A DNA stretch of 64,000 nucleotides from Hydrogenophaga sp. (GCF_011772445.1 NZ_WVZN01000026.1:120960-184959), one strand, 5' to 3'; shown: positions 29,891 through 40,162, counted from the first letter of the stretch. Translations and numbers: made by a program. The notes: a model not told the origin generated them from the letters alone.

Positions 29891-31272
29891 CCATCCGCAC
29901 CCGCTTCGCCCCGTCGCCGACCGGCTTCATCCACCTCGGCAACATCCGCTCGGCCTTGTACCCCTGGGCCTTCGCGCGCTCGCAGAAGGGCGACTTCATC
30001 CTGCGCATCGAGGACACCGACCTCGAGCGCTCCTCGCAGGCCGCGGTGGACGTGATCCTCGAAGGCATGGCCTGGCTGGGCCTGGACCACGACGAGGGGC
30101 CGTTCTATCAGATGCAGCGCATGGACCGCTACAAGCAGGTGCTGGCCGAGATGCAGGCCCAGGGCCTGGTCTACCCCTGCTACATGAGCGTGGAAGAACT
30201 CGACGCCCTGCGCGAACGCCAGATGGCCGCGAGGGAAAAGCCGCGCTACGACGGTACCTGGCGTCCCGAACCCGGCAAGACCCTGCCGCCCGTGCCCGAA
30301 GGCCGCAAGCCCGTGCTGCGTTTCAAGAACCCGCAGGGCGGCGTGGTCGCCTGGGACGACAAGGTCAAGGGCCGCATCGAGATCGCCAACGACGAACTCG
30401 ACGACCTCGTGATCGCGCGCCCCGACGGCACGCCCACCTACAACTTCTGCGTCGTGGTCGACGACATCGACATGCGCATCACGCACGTGATCCGCGGCGA
30501 CGACCACGTCAACAACACGCCGCGCCAGATCAACATCTTCCGCGCGCTCGGCAAGGAGCCGCCGGTGTACGCCCACCTGCCCACCGTGCTCAACGAGCAG
30601 GGCGAGAAGATGAGCAAGCGCAATGGCGCCAAACCCGTGACGCAGTACCGCGACGAGGGCTACCTGCCCGACGCCATGGTGAACTACCTCGCGCGCCTCG
30701 GCTGGAGCCACGGCGACGACGAGATCTTCAGCCGCGCGCAGTTCCTCGAGTGGTTCGACCTCGACCACCTGGGACGCAGCGCCGCGCAGTTCGACGAAGC
30801 CAAGCTCCGCTGGGTGAACGCCCAGCACCTCAAGGCCATGGCCGACGAGGCCCTCGCCCCGCTGGTGGCCGAGCAACTCAAGAAGCGCGGTATCACCGCC
30901 GATGAACGCCTGCCGCGCATCTGTGCGCTCTTCAAGGACCGGTGCGACACCACCGTGGCCCTGGCCGACTGGGCCGCGGCCTTTTACGCCGACGTGAACC
31001 CCGGCGCCGAAGAGCGCACGCAGCACATCACCGAGGCCGTGAAGCCGGCACTGGCGGCGCTGGCCTCGGCACTGGCCGATCTGGCGAGCTGGGACAAGGC
31101 AGCCATCTCTGCCGCGCTCAAGGCGGTGCTGGCCGCGCACGGCCTGAAGATGCCGCAACTGGCCATGCCGGTGCGGGTACTGGTGATGGGCACAGCGCAG
31201 ACGCCGTCGCTCGACGCCGTGCTGGAACTGCAATCGCGTGACATCGTGGTCGCGCGTCTGCAGAAAGCCTGA
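29887..31272 (+). CDS. gltX: Glutamyl-tRNA synthetase
   Basis: Charges tRNA(Glu) with glutamate. The 461-residue class I synthetase has the HIGH-type motif in [18 protein letters not shown] and the KMSKR loop ([10 protein letters not shown]) near residue 241. The GTG start overlaps the metZ stop (GTGA), so translation is coupled. It ends the folC operon, and a tRNA-Glu gene lies 230 bases downstream. Confidence 0.96.
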   Translation: MTIRTRFAPSPTGFIHLGNIRSALYPWAFARSQKGDFILRIEDTDLERSSQAAVDVILEGMAWLGLDHDEGPFYQMQRMDRYKQVLAEMQAQGLVYPCYMSVEELDALRERQMAAREKPRYDGTWRPEPGKTLPPVPEGRKPVLRFKNPQGGVVAWDDKVKGRIEIANDELDDLVIARPDGTPTYNFCVVVDDIDMRITHVIRGDDHVNNTPRQINIFRALGKEPPVYAHLPTVLNEQGEKMSKRNGAKPVTQYRDEGYLPDAMVNYLARLGWSHGDDEIFSRAQFLEWFDLDHLGRSAAQFDEAKLRWVNAQHLKAMADEALAPLVAEQLKKRGITADERLPRICALFKDRCDTTVALADWAAAFYADVNPGAEERTQHITEAVKPALAALASALADLASWDKAAISAALKAVLAAHGLKMPQLAMPVRVLVMGTAQTPSLDAVLELQSRDIVVARLQKA

Positions 31273-31282
31273 ATTTCTGGCA

Positions 31283-31288
31283 TATAAT
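31283..31288 (+). promoter_or_regulatory. -10 box of the tRNA-Ala promoter
   Basis: TATAAT stands 58 bases before the mature tRNA-Ala and is followed by GCGAGGCT, a G/C-rich discriminator of the kind seen at stringently controlled promoters. No good -35 box is visible at the usual distance. Confidence 0.6.
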
Positions 31289-31346
31289 GCGAGGCTCGCT
31301 AGGACGCAACGCCGAGTGATCGGCGAAACGGAACAGCGAACCCTGT

Positions 31347-31422
<76 letters not shown>

Positions 31423-31474
31423 CAGATTCGAAGTCGCGCATGGTGGCGACGGCAGGAAAAGCAGACACTGCCGC

Positions 31475-31483
31475 TGATACAAT
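31475..31483 (+). promoter_or_regulatory. Extended -10 box before tRNA-Glu
   Basis: TGATACAAT is an extended -10 element followed by GCGAGGCT, the same downstream bases as at the tRNA-Ala promoter. It suggests tRNA-Glu and tRNA-Asp can be transcribed independently of tRNA-Ala. Confidence 0.55.
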
Positions 31484-31505
31484 GCGAGGCTTCCGTCCAG
31501 GTTAT

Positions 31506-31581
31506 GACCCTATCGTCTAGAGGCCTAGGACATCACCCTTTCACGGTGAGTACCGGGGTTCGAATCCCCGTAGGGTCGCCA
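31506..31581 (+). tRNA. tRNA-Glu (TTC)
   Basis: A 76-base tRNA with encoded CCA. The acceptor arm GACCCTA pairs with TAGGGTC, and the anticodon loop CTTTCAC gives TTC. The D-arm has the GTCTAGAGGCCTAGGAC pattern characteristic of bacterial tRNA-Glu. Confidence 0.96.
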
Positions 31582-31648
31582 AACAAGCCGCAAGGCAAGT
31601 AGGCACAAGTCGTGGCACTTGGTTCGCAAGAACGAAAGCCGCCTGCCA

Positions 31649-31725
31649 GGAGTGGTAGTTCAGTTGGTTAGAATACCGGCCTGTCACGCCGGGGGTCGCG
31701 GGTTCGAGCCCCGTCCACTCCGCCA
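31649..31725 (+). tRNA. tRNA-Asp (GTC)
   Basis: A 77-base tRNA with encoded CCA. GGAGTGG pairs with CCACTCC, the anticodon loop CTGTCAC gives GTC, and the discriminator base is G as expected for aspartate tRNA. It is followed directly by a terminator. Confidence 0.96.
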
Positions 31726-31733
31726 GATCCAGA

Positions 31734-31764
31734 AGCCTTGCTCATCACTGAGCAAGGCTTTTTT
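31734..31764 (+). terminator. Rho-independent terminator after the tRNA genes
   Basis: A perfect ten-base stem AGCCTTGCTC/GAGCAAGGCT with a six-base loop is followed by T, eight bases after the tRNA-Asp CCA. It ends the tRNA transcript before the convergent DUF1854 gene. Confidence 0.93.
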
Positions 31765-31802
31765 CATTTCCGAAGCGCTTTCGGCGCTTCGTCGACGGTG
31801 GT

Positions 31803-32294
31803 TCACAGGAAGCGGTTGAGGATCCGCTTGGACGTCCGGTCCAGTGCAAAGCGGTCAGCGATCTCGAACAGCACGCCGTGGCCGTCCTGGATCAGCAGGC
31901 GGCCGCCGTCGAGGCGGCGGATGTCGTCCTCGGCCTTGAGCACCAGCTGCGCGGGCCCGCGCGTGGTCTCCACCGTCCAGGTGCTGGGCGTGGCATAGCC
32001 CGACACGCTCAGGATGCGAGCGATGCGGGGCATGAACTCGCGCGGCGCCAGTTCTTCTTCGATCAGTGCGCGCGTCGCGGCGTCCAGTGTGGACAAGTGG
32101 TCGATCCACAGCAGTTCGTGCCCGTCGCTGCCCACCAGCGACAGGCCTTCGTCGGGTGCGGCCAGCGGAAAGGCGCGAACGGGCAAGACGTCGGTGTGCA
32201 CCTGCCCGTCCGCAGTGGTGAGTCGCAGCGGGCCCTGCGGGTCGCGGTGGAGTGTCCAGGCGGTCGAGGTCATGGGCTTGGTTCCAGTGTCCAT
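31803..32294 (-). CDS. DUF1854 protein of the cyanophycin locus
   Basis: A 163-residue soluble protein with DUF1854 features: [60 protein letters not shown] and the closing [14 protein letters not shown]. Its ATG overlaps the stop of the ABC protein gene by one base (TGATG), so the two are made together. DUF1854 genes with such an ABC transporter are, as I recall, regularly found beside cyanophycin synthetases; the role is not known. Confidence 0.85.
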   Translation of the reverse strand: MDTGTKPMTSTAWTLHRDPQGPLRLTTADGQVHTDVLPVRAFPLAAPDEGLSLVGSDGHELLWIDHLSTLDAATRALIEEELAPREFMPRIARILSVSGYATPSTWTVETTRGPAQLVLKAEDDIRRLDGGRLLIQDGHGVLFEIADRFALDRTSKRILNRFL

Positions 32295-34639
32295 CAGGCG
32301 GTGCCCACCGTGGCGCCGTGCGCCGTGGGGTTGGCATGGGGCGAAACGAATGTGGGCTCGTCTTCCGAGTCCACGTTGCGCAACTGCGCCATATAGAGCC
32401 GCCAGTAGGCGCCTTCGCGCGCCATCAGCTCGTCGTGCGGTCCCACCTCGACGACTTCCCCGCGGTCCATCACCACCAGCCGGTCGGCGCGGCGCAGCGT
32501 GGACAGCCGGTGCGCGATGGCGATGGTGGTGCGCCCGGCCACGAGGTTGTCGAGCGCCTTCTGGATTTCCTTCTCGGTCTCGGTATCCACGCTGGAGGTG
32601 GCTTCGTCGAGGATCAGGATGCGCGGGTCGATGAGCAGCGCGCGGGCGATGGAGATGCGCTGGCGCTCACCGCCTGACAGGCCTTGGCCACGCTCGCCCA
32701 CCAGCGAGTCGTAGCCCAGTGGCAGGCGCAGGATGAACTCGTGCGCGTGCGCGGCGCGCGCCGCGGCCACGATCTCGGCGCGGGTGGCGCCGGGCTTGCC
32801 GTAGGCGATGTTCTCGGCGATGGTGCCGTAGAAGAGGAAGGGCTCCTGGAGCACCAGGCCGATGTGGCGGCGGTAGTCGGCCACGGCGAACTCGCGCACG
32901 TCGGTGCCGTCGATGCGGATGCTGCCGCTGCTGACGTCGTAGAAGCGGCAGATGAGGTTGACCAGGGTGCTCTTGCCCGAGCCGCTGTGGCCCACCAGGC
33001 CGATCATCTCGCCGGGCCGGATCTGCAGGTCCATGCCGCGGATGACCGAGCGGTTGCCATAGCGGAAGTGCACACCGTTCAGTTCGATGCCGCCGTCGAG
33101 GCGGGAGCGGCTCACGGGCTGCGCTGGCTCCGGTACGTTGGAGACGTGGTCGAGGATGTCGAAGATGCGCTTGGCACCGGCCGCGGCCTTCTGCGTGACG
33201 GAGACGATGCGGCTCATGGCATCCAGGCGCGTGTAGAAGCGCCCGATGTAGGCCAGAAAGGCCGTGAGCACGCCCACGGTGATCTCGCCCTTGCTGACTT
33301 GCCAGATGCCGAAGGCCCACACCACGAGCAAGCCCAGTTCGGTCAGCAGCGTGACGGTGGGCGTGAACAGCGACCAGGTCCTGTTGAGTTTGTCGTTGAC
33401 CTCGAGGTTGTGGCGGTTGGCCTCGCGAAAGCGCGCGGCCTCGCGCTTTTCCTGCGCGAAGGCCTTGACCACGCGGATGCCGGGGATGGTGTCGGCCAGC
33501 ACGTTGGTCACGTCGGACCACACGCGGTCGATCTTCTCGAAGCCGGTGCGCAGCCGGTCGCGCACGAGGTGGATCATCCAGGCGATGAAGGGCAGGGGCA
33601 GCAGCGTGACGAGAGCCAGCCAGGGGTTGATGCTGAACAGGATCACCGAGGTCATCAGGATCATCAGCACGTCGGTGGCGAAGTCCAGGGCGTGCAACGA
33701 GAGGAAAACGCAGATACGGTCGGTTTCCGATCCGATGCGTGCCATGAGGTCGCCCGTGCGCTTGCCGCCGAAGTACTCGAGCGAGAGCGCGAGCAGGTGT
33801 TCGAAGGTGGTGGTGCGCAGGTCGGCGCCGATGCGCTCGGACACCAGGGACAGCACGTAGGTGCGCGCCCAGCCCAGGCCCCAGGCGGTCAGCGCCGCCA
33901 GCAGCAGGCCGCCCAGCAGCCAGGCCACATGGCCGGGGTCGATGCGCTGCCCGTTCTGGAAGGGGATCAACACCTCGTCCATCAGGGGCATGGTGAGGTA
34001 GGGCGGCACCAAGGTCGCCGCGGTGGACGCCAGCGTCAACAGAAAGCCCAGCGCCAATTGGCCCTGATAAGGTCGGGCGAATCGCCACAGACGCAATAGC
34101 ACCCAGGTCGATGGCGGGTTATGCAATTCGGATTCATCGGTCAATTTGTCGCTGATCGGCGACAAATCATTTTCGGGATTTGGCGACAAATCGATTGCGC
34201 CTGTCGGTTGCGCGACAGATTCTTGCATTGCAGCAATTGTTTGCGCGCGGTCGAAAGCGGTTTTTGCCCGTTCGAATTCGGCCTTGAAACGCAGGGCCAG
34301 CGTGTTGTGCGACACGGTGAAACGCCAGACGCCCAGCCGCTGTTGGCCGTTGTGCACACTGAGTTGGCCGACCCCTGCATGATCGCTGTGCTTCAAGCAC
34401 AATACCGCCCCCAGGGGCCATTCACGCCAGCCGGCATCGGCCCCGCCGGTCTCCCAGCTCAACAACCGTTGGGTCGTCAGCACCAGCACGCCGGCCGAGA
34501 AATTCAATTTCGAATCGAGGTCAACCTGCAGCCAGCCTGAAACACGTTCGTTGGGCAGTAGCCGGTCCCGCAACTTCTCTGACCATGGTTGCGGCAAGTT
34601 ACCGAGCACCGAGCTGAGTTCGGGTGTAGTTGAGTTCAT
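32294..34639 (-). CDS. ABC exporter-like protein with extra N-terminal domain (cyanophycin-associated)
   Basis: A 781-residue half-transporter. Residues 1-125 form a beta-rich, possibly PH-like domain ([20 protein letters not shown]). A polar linker with two DLSP repeats follows (150-165), then a six-span exporter membrane domain (about 185-470). The ATPase domain has Walker [10 protein letters not shown] at 550-558, signature LSGGERQR at 654-661 and Walker B ILILDE at 674-679. The ATG at 34639 excludes an upstream extension overlapping the control region. It is divergent from the cyanophycin synthetases, 118 bases away. The cargo is unknown. The linker DNA is AT-rich compared with its surroundings. 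Confidence 0.88.
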   Translation of the reverse strand: MNSTTPELSSVLGNLPQPWSEKLRDRLLPNERVSGWLQVDLDSKLNFSAGVLVLTTQRLLSWETGGADAGWREWPLGAVLCLKHSDHAGVGQLSVHNGQQRLGVWRFTVSHNTLALRFKAEFERAKTAFDRAQTIAAMQESVAQPTGAIDLSPNPENDLSPISDKLTDESELHNPPSTWVLLRLWRFARPYQGQLALGFLLTLASTAATLVPPYLTMPLMDEVLIPFQNGQRIDPGHVAWLLGGLLLAALTAWGLGWARTYVLSLVSERIGADLRTTTFEHLLALSLEYFGGKRTGDLMARIGSETDRICVFLSLHALDFATDVLMILMTSVILFSINPWLALVTLLPLPFIAWMIHLVRDRLRTGFEKIDRVWSDVTNVLADTIPGIRVVKAFAQEKREAARFREANRHNLEVNDKLNRTWSLFTPTVTLLTELGLLVVWAFGIWQVSKGEITVGVLTAFLAYIGRFYTRLDAMSRIVSVTQKAAAGAKRIFDILDHVSNVPEPAQPVSRSRLDGGIELNGVHFRYGNRSVIRGMDLQIRPGEMIGLVGHSGSGKSTLVNLICRFYDVSSGSIRIDGTDVREFAVADYRRHIGLVLQEPFLFYGTIAENIAYGKPGATRAEIVAAARAAHAHEFILRLPLGYDSLVGERGQGLSGGERQRISIARALLIDPRILILDEATSSVDTETEKEIQKALDNLVAGRTTIAIAHRLSTLRRADRLVVMDRGEVVEVGPHDELMAREGAYWRLYMAQLRNVDSEDEPTFVSPHANPTAHGATVGTA

Positions 34640-34757
34640 TGAATGCGGATCGGTCCGTTGTGTGCCCGCTGTGATGGCGCGTGCCTGCATTGTCCTGGAT
34701 GCAGCCCACGCCGGTTCGCGGCACCCGCGTCGAACGGTCGCTGAATCGAGACCCAAG

Positions 34758-36992
34758 ATGAATCCCATACGATTTCTGCGCGTCAGCTACCTGGGCGGCC
34801 CCAACATCTGGACCTATCGCCCGGTCCTCGAGAGCTGGATCGACATCGGCGAACTCGAGGACCACCCCTCTCACCTGCTGCCCGGCCTGTATCAGCGCCT
34901 CACGGCGTGGCTGCCCGGGCTCGTCGAGCACCATTGCGGCGTCGGCGAACGCGGCGGCTTCCTGCAGCGTCTGCAGGAAGGCACCTGGGCCGGGCACATC
35001 CTGGAACACGTGGTGATCGAGCTGCAGAACCTTGCCGGTCTGCAGACCGGCTTCGGCCAGACGCGCAGCACGCCGCAGCGCGGCGTCTACAAGATGGTGT
35101 TCCGCGCCCGCGACGAGCGCGTGGCGCGGCGCGCCCTGACCCTCGGCCACGAACTGCTGATGGCCGCCATCAACGACGGGCCGTTCGATGTCGACGCGGC
35201 CGTGCACGAGCTGCGCGACCTCGTCGACGACCTGTGCCTGGGGCCCAGCACCGCCAGCATCGTGGACGCGGCCACCGGCCGCCGCATTCCGCACATCCGC
35301 CTGAACGACGGCAACCTGGTGCAATTGGGCTACGGCGCGCGCCAGCGCCGCATCTGGACGGCCGAGACCGATCGCACCAGCGCCATCGCCGAAAGCATCG
35401 CCAGCGACAAGGACCTGTCCAAGGGCCTGCTCGCGGCCTGCGGCGTGCCGGTGCCTGAAGGCCAGGTGGTCGACAGCCCGCAAGCCGCCTGGGCGGCCGC
35501 GCAGGACATCGGCCTGCCGGTGGTGGTCAAGCCCACCGACGCCAACCACGGCCGTGGCGTGTCGCTGGAGCTGATGCGTCAGGAGGACGTGGAGGCTGCC
35601 TTTGCCGTGGCCGACGCCGAAGGCAGCGGCGTGATGGTCGAGCGCTTCGTGCGCGGCCTGGAGCACCGCCTGCTGGTGGTGGGCGGGCGCGTGGTGGCCG
35701 CCACGCGCGGCGACGAGGCCTGGGTGACGGGCGACGGCCGCAGCACGGTGCTGCAGCTCATCGACAGCCAGATCAACAGCGACCCGCGCCGCGGCCTCAA
35801 CGAGGACTTCCCGCTCAACGCCATCCGGCTCGAGGAATACCCCGCGATGGCCGTGGAGCTGCAGCGCCAGGGCCACGCGATCGACAGCGTGCCGGCGGCC
35901 GGCCAGCGCGTGCTGATCATGCGCAATGGCAACCTCGCCATCGACTGCACCGACGACGTGCACCCGCAGGTGGCCCACCAGGTGGCGCTGGCCGCGCGCG
36001 TCATCGGCCTGGACATCGCCGGCGTGGACCTGGTGGCGCAGGACATCTCGCGCCCCCTGGCGGAACAGGGCGGCGCCATCGTGGAGGTCAACGCCGGCCC
36101 GGGCCTGCTCATGCACCTCAAGCCCGCGGTCGGACAGCCGCGTCCCGTGGGGCGCGCCATCGTCGATCACCTCTTCGTTCCGGGTGACACCGGCCGTGTG
36201 CCGGTGGTGGGCGTGGCGGGCAGCCGCGGCACCACGGCCATTGCACGGCTCGTGGCCTGGCTGGCCACGCTGAACGGCCCGCAGGTGGGCCTGGCCTGCA
36301 AGGCGGGGCTGTTCCTGGGGCGGCGCCCCTTGCAGCACGGCGATTTCTCCAAGGCCAACGCCGCCCGGCGCCTGTTGATGAACCGAGGCGTGCAGACGGC
36401 GGTGTTCGAGAACGACCCGCTGACCATCGTCACCGAAGGCCTGGCCTACGACCGCTGCCAGGTGGGCGTGGTGACCGATGCCTCGGGCAGCGCCGCACTG
36501 GCGGCCTGCCACATCCGCGAGGTCGAGCAGCTCTTCAAGGTCATGCGCACGCAGGTGGACGTGGTGCTGCCCGATGGCGCGGCCGTGCTCAACGCCGCCG
36601 ACCCGGTGGTGGCCGAGATGGCGCCGCTGTGCGATGGCGACGTGATCTTCTACGCCGAAGACCCCGACCTGCCCGTGCTGGTGGAGCACCTGGCGCAGTA
36701 CCGCCGCGCGGTCTTCCTGCGCCAGGGCGAGATCGTGCTCAGCGATGGCCAGCAGGAACACGTGGTGGTGGCGCTGGACGATGTGTCGCTGGGCGACAGC
36801 GTGGCCGCCGAGGACAGGACCGCCGTGCTGCTGGCCTCGCTGGCCGCCGCGTGGGCGCTGGAGATTTCGCCCGCCCTGATGGCCGCCGGCCTGCGCACCT
36901 TCGACCGCGAGGCGCCGATCGCGCATGAGCCGATCCGGCGCATGCCCGCCGCCGCGGTCGCCCCCCATTCCCTTGCCGAGAAGAGCGTCTGA
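34758..36992 (+). CDS. Cyanophycin synthetase paralogue with degenerate Mur-ligase site (CphA'/CphA2-like)
   Basis: A 744-residue relative of CphA. The N-terminal domain (RVSYLGGPNIWTYRPVLESW, GILEH-type HILEHVVIELQNLAG) and the ATP-grasp domain (GLPVVVKPTDANHGRGVSLE to EVNAGPGLLMHLKP) are well kept. The C-terminal Mur-ligase-like domain is shorter, and its P-loop reads GSRGTTA (from residue 488) without the lysine found in CphA1. It therefore probably lacks the second ATP-dependent activity, as reported for the dipeptide-polymerising CphA2 of cyanobacteria; Cupriavidus also has a second copy called CphA'. Its stop overlaps the next ATG by one base. Confidence 0.88.
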   Translation: MNPIRFLRVSYLGGPNIWTYRPVLESWIDIGELEDHPSHLLPGLYQRLTAWLPGLVEHHCGVGERGGFLQRLQEGTWAGHILEHVVIELQNLAGLQTGFGQTRSTPQRGVYKMVFRARDERVARRALTLGHELLMAAINDGPFDVDAAVHELRDLVDDLCLGPSTASIVDAATGRRIPHIRLNDGNLVQLGYGARQRRIWTAETDRTSAIAESIASDKDLSKGLLAACGVPVPEGQVVDSPQAAWAAAQDIGLPVVVKPTDANHGRGVSLELMRQEDVEAAFAVADAEGSGVMVERFVRGLEHRLLVVGGRVVAATRGDEAWVTGDGRSTVLQLIDSQINSDPRRGLNEDFPLNAIRLEEYPAMAVELQRQGHAIDSVPAAGQRVLIMRNGNLAIDCTDDVHPQVAHQVALAARVIGLDIAGVDLVAQDISRPLAEQGGAIVEVNAGPGLLMHLKPAVGQPRPVGRAIVDHLFVPGDTGRVPVVGVAGSRGTTAIARLVAWLATLNGPQVGLACKAGLFLGRRPLQHGDFSKANAARRLLMNRGVQTAVFENDPLTIVTEGLAYDRCQVGVVTDASGSAALAACHIREVEQLFKVMRTQVDVVLPDGAAVLNAADPVVAEMAPLCDGDVIFYAEDPDLPVLVEHLAQYRRAVFLRQGEIVLSDGQQEHVVVALDDVSLGDSVAAEDRTAVLLASLAAAWALEISPALMAAGLRTFDREAPIAHEPIRRMPAAAVAPHSLAEKSV

Positions 36993-39568
36993 TGGAACTC
37001 ACCCGCATCCGGGCCCTGCGCGGCCCCAACCTCTGGACCCGCCACACCGCCATCGAAACCGTGGTGCACTGCGGCGACAACGAGCGCGCCCTCGCCAGCC
37101 TGCCGGGCTTCGAGGCGCGCCTGCGCGAGCAGTTTCCGCATCCCGGCGCCCTGCACAGCGCGGGCGGTTCGCTCTCCCTCGCCCATGTGCTGGAAGTGGC
37201 CACGCTGTCCTTGCAGGCGCAGGCGGGCTGTCCGGTCAGCTTCAGCCGCACCTCGTCCACCATCGAATCGGGTGTGTACCAGGTGGTGGTGCAGTACAGC
37301 GAGGAGGCCGTGGGCCGCCGCGCCCTGGAGCTGGCGCACCAGCTGATCGAGGCCGTGCTGCGCGGCGAGGGTTTCGATCTGGCCGCCGCCGTTGCCGAAC
37401 TGCGCGAGCTCGACGAGGACGAGCGCCTGGGCCCGAGCACCGGCTCCATCGTCAACGCGGCGGTGGCGCGCGGCATTCCCTACCGGCGCCTCACCGCCGG
37501 CAGCCTCATCCAGTTCGGCTGGGGCAGCCGCGCTCGCCGCATCCAGGCGGCCGAAATGGACCGCACCAGCGCCGTGGCCGAGTCCATCGCGCAGGACAAG
37601 GAGCTCACCAAGCGCCTGCTGCAGGCGGCCGGCGTGCCCGTGCCCCTGGGGCGCCCGGTGAGCGACCCCGACGACGCCTGGGCCGCCGCGCTCGAGGTGG
37701 GCCTGCCGGTGGTGCTCAAGCCGCGCGACGGCAACCAGGGAAAGGGCGTCACGGTGAACGTGACGACGCGCGAGCAGCTCGACGCCGCCTTCCAGACCGC
37801 GGCCCACCACGGCGACGTGCTGGTCGAGCGCTACCTGCCCGGTAGCGACTACCGCTTGCTGGTAGTGGGCGATCGCCTGGTGGCGGCCGCGCGCCGCGAC
37901 CCGCCGCAGGTGGTGGGTGATGGCCGGCACACCGTGCGCGAGCTGGTGGACATCGTCAACGCCGACCCGCGCCGCGGCGAGGGCCACGCCACGGCGCTCA
38001 CCAGGATCCGCTTCGACGACATCGCCCTGGGCAGTCTGGCCGTGCAGGGCCTGCGGGCCGACAGCGTTCCCGCCAAAGGCCAGCGCGTGGTGCTGCGCAA
38101 CAACGCCAACCTGAGCACCGGCGGCACCGCCACCGACGTGACCGACGACGTGCACCCCGACGTGGCCGCCCGTGCCGTGGCGGCGGCGCAGATGATCGGG
38201 CTGGACATCTGCGGCGTGGACATGGTGTGCGAAACCATGCTCAAGCCGCTGGAGGATCAGGCCGGTGGCGTCGTGGAGGTGAATGCCGCGCCGGGCCTGC
38301 GCATGCACCTCTCGCCCTCGTACGGCCACCCGCGCGACGTGGGCAGGGCCGTCATCGACGACATGTTTCCCAAGGGCGACGATGGCCGCATTCCCGTGGT
38401 GGCCGTCACCGGCACCAACGGCAAGACCACCACCGTGCGCCTGATCGCCCACCTGTTCGCGGCCAGCGGCCTGCGCGTGGGCATGACCAACACCGACGGC
38501 GTCTACGTCAACGGGCACCAGACCGACAGCGGCGACTGCGCCGGCCCGCGCAGCGCGCGCAACGTGCTGGCCCACCCCGACGTGGACGCGGCCGTGTTCG
38601 AGACCGCGCGCGGCGGCGTGCTGCGCGAGGGCCTGGGCTTCGACCGCTGCCAGGTGGCCGTCGTCACCAACGTGGGCGCGGGCGACCACCTGGGCCTGAA
38701 CTACATCACCACGGTCGAGGACCTGGCGGTGCTCAAGCGCGTGATCGTGCAGAACGTGGCCGCCACCGGCTACGCGGTGCTCAACGCGGCCGATCCGATC
38801 GTGGCCGACATGGTCCACAACTGCCCCGGCGAAGTCATCTACTTCGCGCAGGACCGCCACCAGCCGGTGATGGCCACGCACCGCGCGCAGGGCCGCCGTG
38901 TGGTCTACGTGGACGGCGGGGCCATCGTGGCCGAGCAGCAGGAGCTGGGCGAGCGCTTCGAGTTCTCGGGCATCCCCATCACGCGCGGCGGCCAGATCGG
39001 CTTCCAGGTCGAGAACGCCATGGCCGCCATCGCCGCCGCCTGGGGCGCGGGCCTGTCCTGGGACGCCATCCGCCGTGGCCTGGCCAGTTTCCACAACGAC
39101 GCCCACAACGCGCCGGGCCGCTTCAACGTGATGGACTACCGCGGCGCGACCGTGATCGCCGACTACGGCCACAACCCCGACGCCATGCGCGCGCTGGTGC
39201 AGGCCGTCGAGGCCTTGCCGGCTCAGCGCCGCTCGGTCGTCATCAGCGGCGCCGGCGACCGCCGCGACCAGGACATCCGCGAGCAGACGCAGATCCTGGG
39301 CAAGGCCTTCGACGAGGTCATCCTGTACCAGGACGCCTGCCAGCGCGGCCGCGCCGACGGCGAGGTGGTCGGCCTGCTGCGCGAGGGTCTGGTGGGCGCC
39401 ACGCGCACGCGCGAGGTGCTGGAGATCCAGGGCGAGTTCAAGGCCATCGACACCGCGCTGGAGCGCTTGCAGCCGGGCGACCTGTGCCTCGTCCTGGTGG
39501 ACCAGGTGGAGGCCGCGCTGGCTCACCTGCAGCAGCGCACGCGGCAGGAAGCGGTGGTGGCGGCCTGA
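36992..39568 (+). CDS. cphA: Cyanophycin synthetase (CphA1 type)
   Basis: An 858-residue enzyme that polymerises aspartate and arginine into the nitrogen store multi-L-arginyl-poly-aspartate. The order is N-terminal domain (RALRGPNLWTRHTAIETVVH), ATP-grasp domain (GLPVVLKPRDGNQGKGVTVN, EVNAAPGLRMHLSPSYGHPR) and Mur-ligase domain with intact P-loop GTNGKTTT (Gly474, Lys478), then GVLREGLGFDRCQVAVVTNV. Length is that of canonical CphA1. It is coupled to the paralogue upstream and ends at a strong terminator. No cyanophycinase is in the window. Confidence 0.96.
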   Translation: MELTRIRALRGPNLWTRHTAIETVVHCGDNERALASLPGFEARLREQFPHPGALHSAGGSLSLAHVLEVATLSLQAQAGCPVSFSRTSSTIESGVYQVVVQYSEEAVGRRALELAHQLIEAVLRGEGFDLAAAVAELRELDEDERLGPSTGSIVNAAVARGIPYRRLTAGSLIQFGWGSRARRIQAAEMDRTSAVAESIAQDKELTKRLLQAAGVPVPLGRPVSDPDDAWAAALEVGLPVVLKPRDGNQGKGVTVNVTTREQLDAAFQTAAHHGDVLVERYLPGSDYRLLVVGDRLVAAARRDPPQVVGDGRHTVRELVDIVNADPRRGEGHATALTRIRFDDIALGSLAVQGLRADSVPAKGQRVVLRNNANLSTGGTATDVTDDVHPDVAARAVAAAQMIGLDICGVDMVCETMLKPLEDQAGGVVEVNAAPGLRMHLSPSYGHPRDVGRAVIDDMFPKGDDGRIPVVAVTGTNGKTTTVRLIAHLFAASGLRVGMTNTDGVYVNGHQTDSGDCAGPRSARNVLAHPDVDAAVFETARGGVLREGLGFDRCQVAVVTNVGAGDHLGLNYITTVEDLAVLKRVIVQNVAATGYAVLNAADPIVADMVHNCPGEVIYFAQDRHQPVMATHRAQGRRVVYVDGGAIVAEQQELGERFEFSGIPITRGGQIGFQVENAMAAIAAAWGAGLSWDAIRRGLASFHNDAHNAPGRFNVMDYRGATVIADYGHNPDAMRALVQAVEALPAQRRSVVISGAGDRRDQDIREQTQILGKAFDEVILYQDACQRGRADGEVVGLLREGLVGATRTREVLEIQGEFKAIDTALERLQPGDLCLVLVDQVEAALAHLQQRTRQEAVVAA

Positions 39569-39613
39569 GGCGCTGGTCGCATCCGCTCAGGTCGCGCGCT
39601 CGCGCGGCCAAGC

Positions 39614-39645
39614 AAAAGGGCTCCACGCGCTGGAGCCCTTTTTTT
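39614..39645 (+). terminator. Rho-independent terminator of the cphA operon
   Basis: A twelve-base perfect stem AAAAGGGCTCCA/TGGAGCCCTTTT with loop CGCGC and a run of T, 46 bases after the cphA stop codon. Confidence 0.95.
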
Positions 39646-39729
39646 ACGTTTGCCTGACGGGACTTGTGGCGACCGAACCGTCGCGGCGATCGCGACCACC
39701 CAGGGGCCTTGTCTTTCCGGAGGAATCCC

Positions 39730-40143
39730 ATGGCGATACACAAGTCAAACGGCAAACCCAGTGTGTTGGGACCGTCACTCGCGGCAAGCCAGTGCTCGGT
39801 CGACAACCAGAAGAAGGAGGGGGTGCAGACGGGCTCCTTGTCATCCACGGAAGTTCCCGGAACCGAGCCTGAGGACAAGGGGGAGGTCACGGCGCACGCG
39901 GCGCAGGACGTCGGGCGCAAACTCACCGCCTCGGCTTGGCAGATACCCCGGGAATCGGTGAAGTCCGCCGTGTGCGCTGGCACGGGGGCTGTCTTCGCGT
40001 GCGCGGCGGTGGCGACCGCGCTGGCGGTACCTGGCCGCGAGCCCGCGGCGGCCGTCGCGGCCCTCAGTGGGGTCGCCGGGCTTGCGCGTGGGGTGATGGG
40101 CTTTCTGTTCAGGCAGGTCTGCTGCCCACCGGACCGTGCGTGA
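39730..40143 (+). CDS. Small protein with polar N-terminus and two-helix hydrophobic C-terminus, unrecognised
   Basis: I do not recognise this 137-residue protein. Residues 1-75 are polar and probably disordered (SLSSTEVPGTEPEDKGEVTA). Residues 80-100 and 105-127 are two hydrophobic stretches joined by GREP, a likely membrane hairpin, with cysteines at both ends. The ATG at 39730 has GGAGGA at good spacing. The gene downstream encodes a SycD-like TPR chaperone; such chaperones hold hydrophobic translocator proteins, so this could be its client, but that is inference from position and hydrophobicity alone. Confidence 0.7.
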   Translation: MAIHKSNGKPSVLGPSLAASQCSVDNQKKEGVQTGSLSSTEVPGTEPEDKGEVTAHAAQDVGRKLTASAWQIPRESVKSAVCAGTGAVFACAAVATALAVPGREPAAAVAALSGVAGLARGVMGFLFRQVCCPPDRA

Positions 40144-40162
40144 CGTTGAGCGGGAAAAGCCC

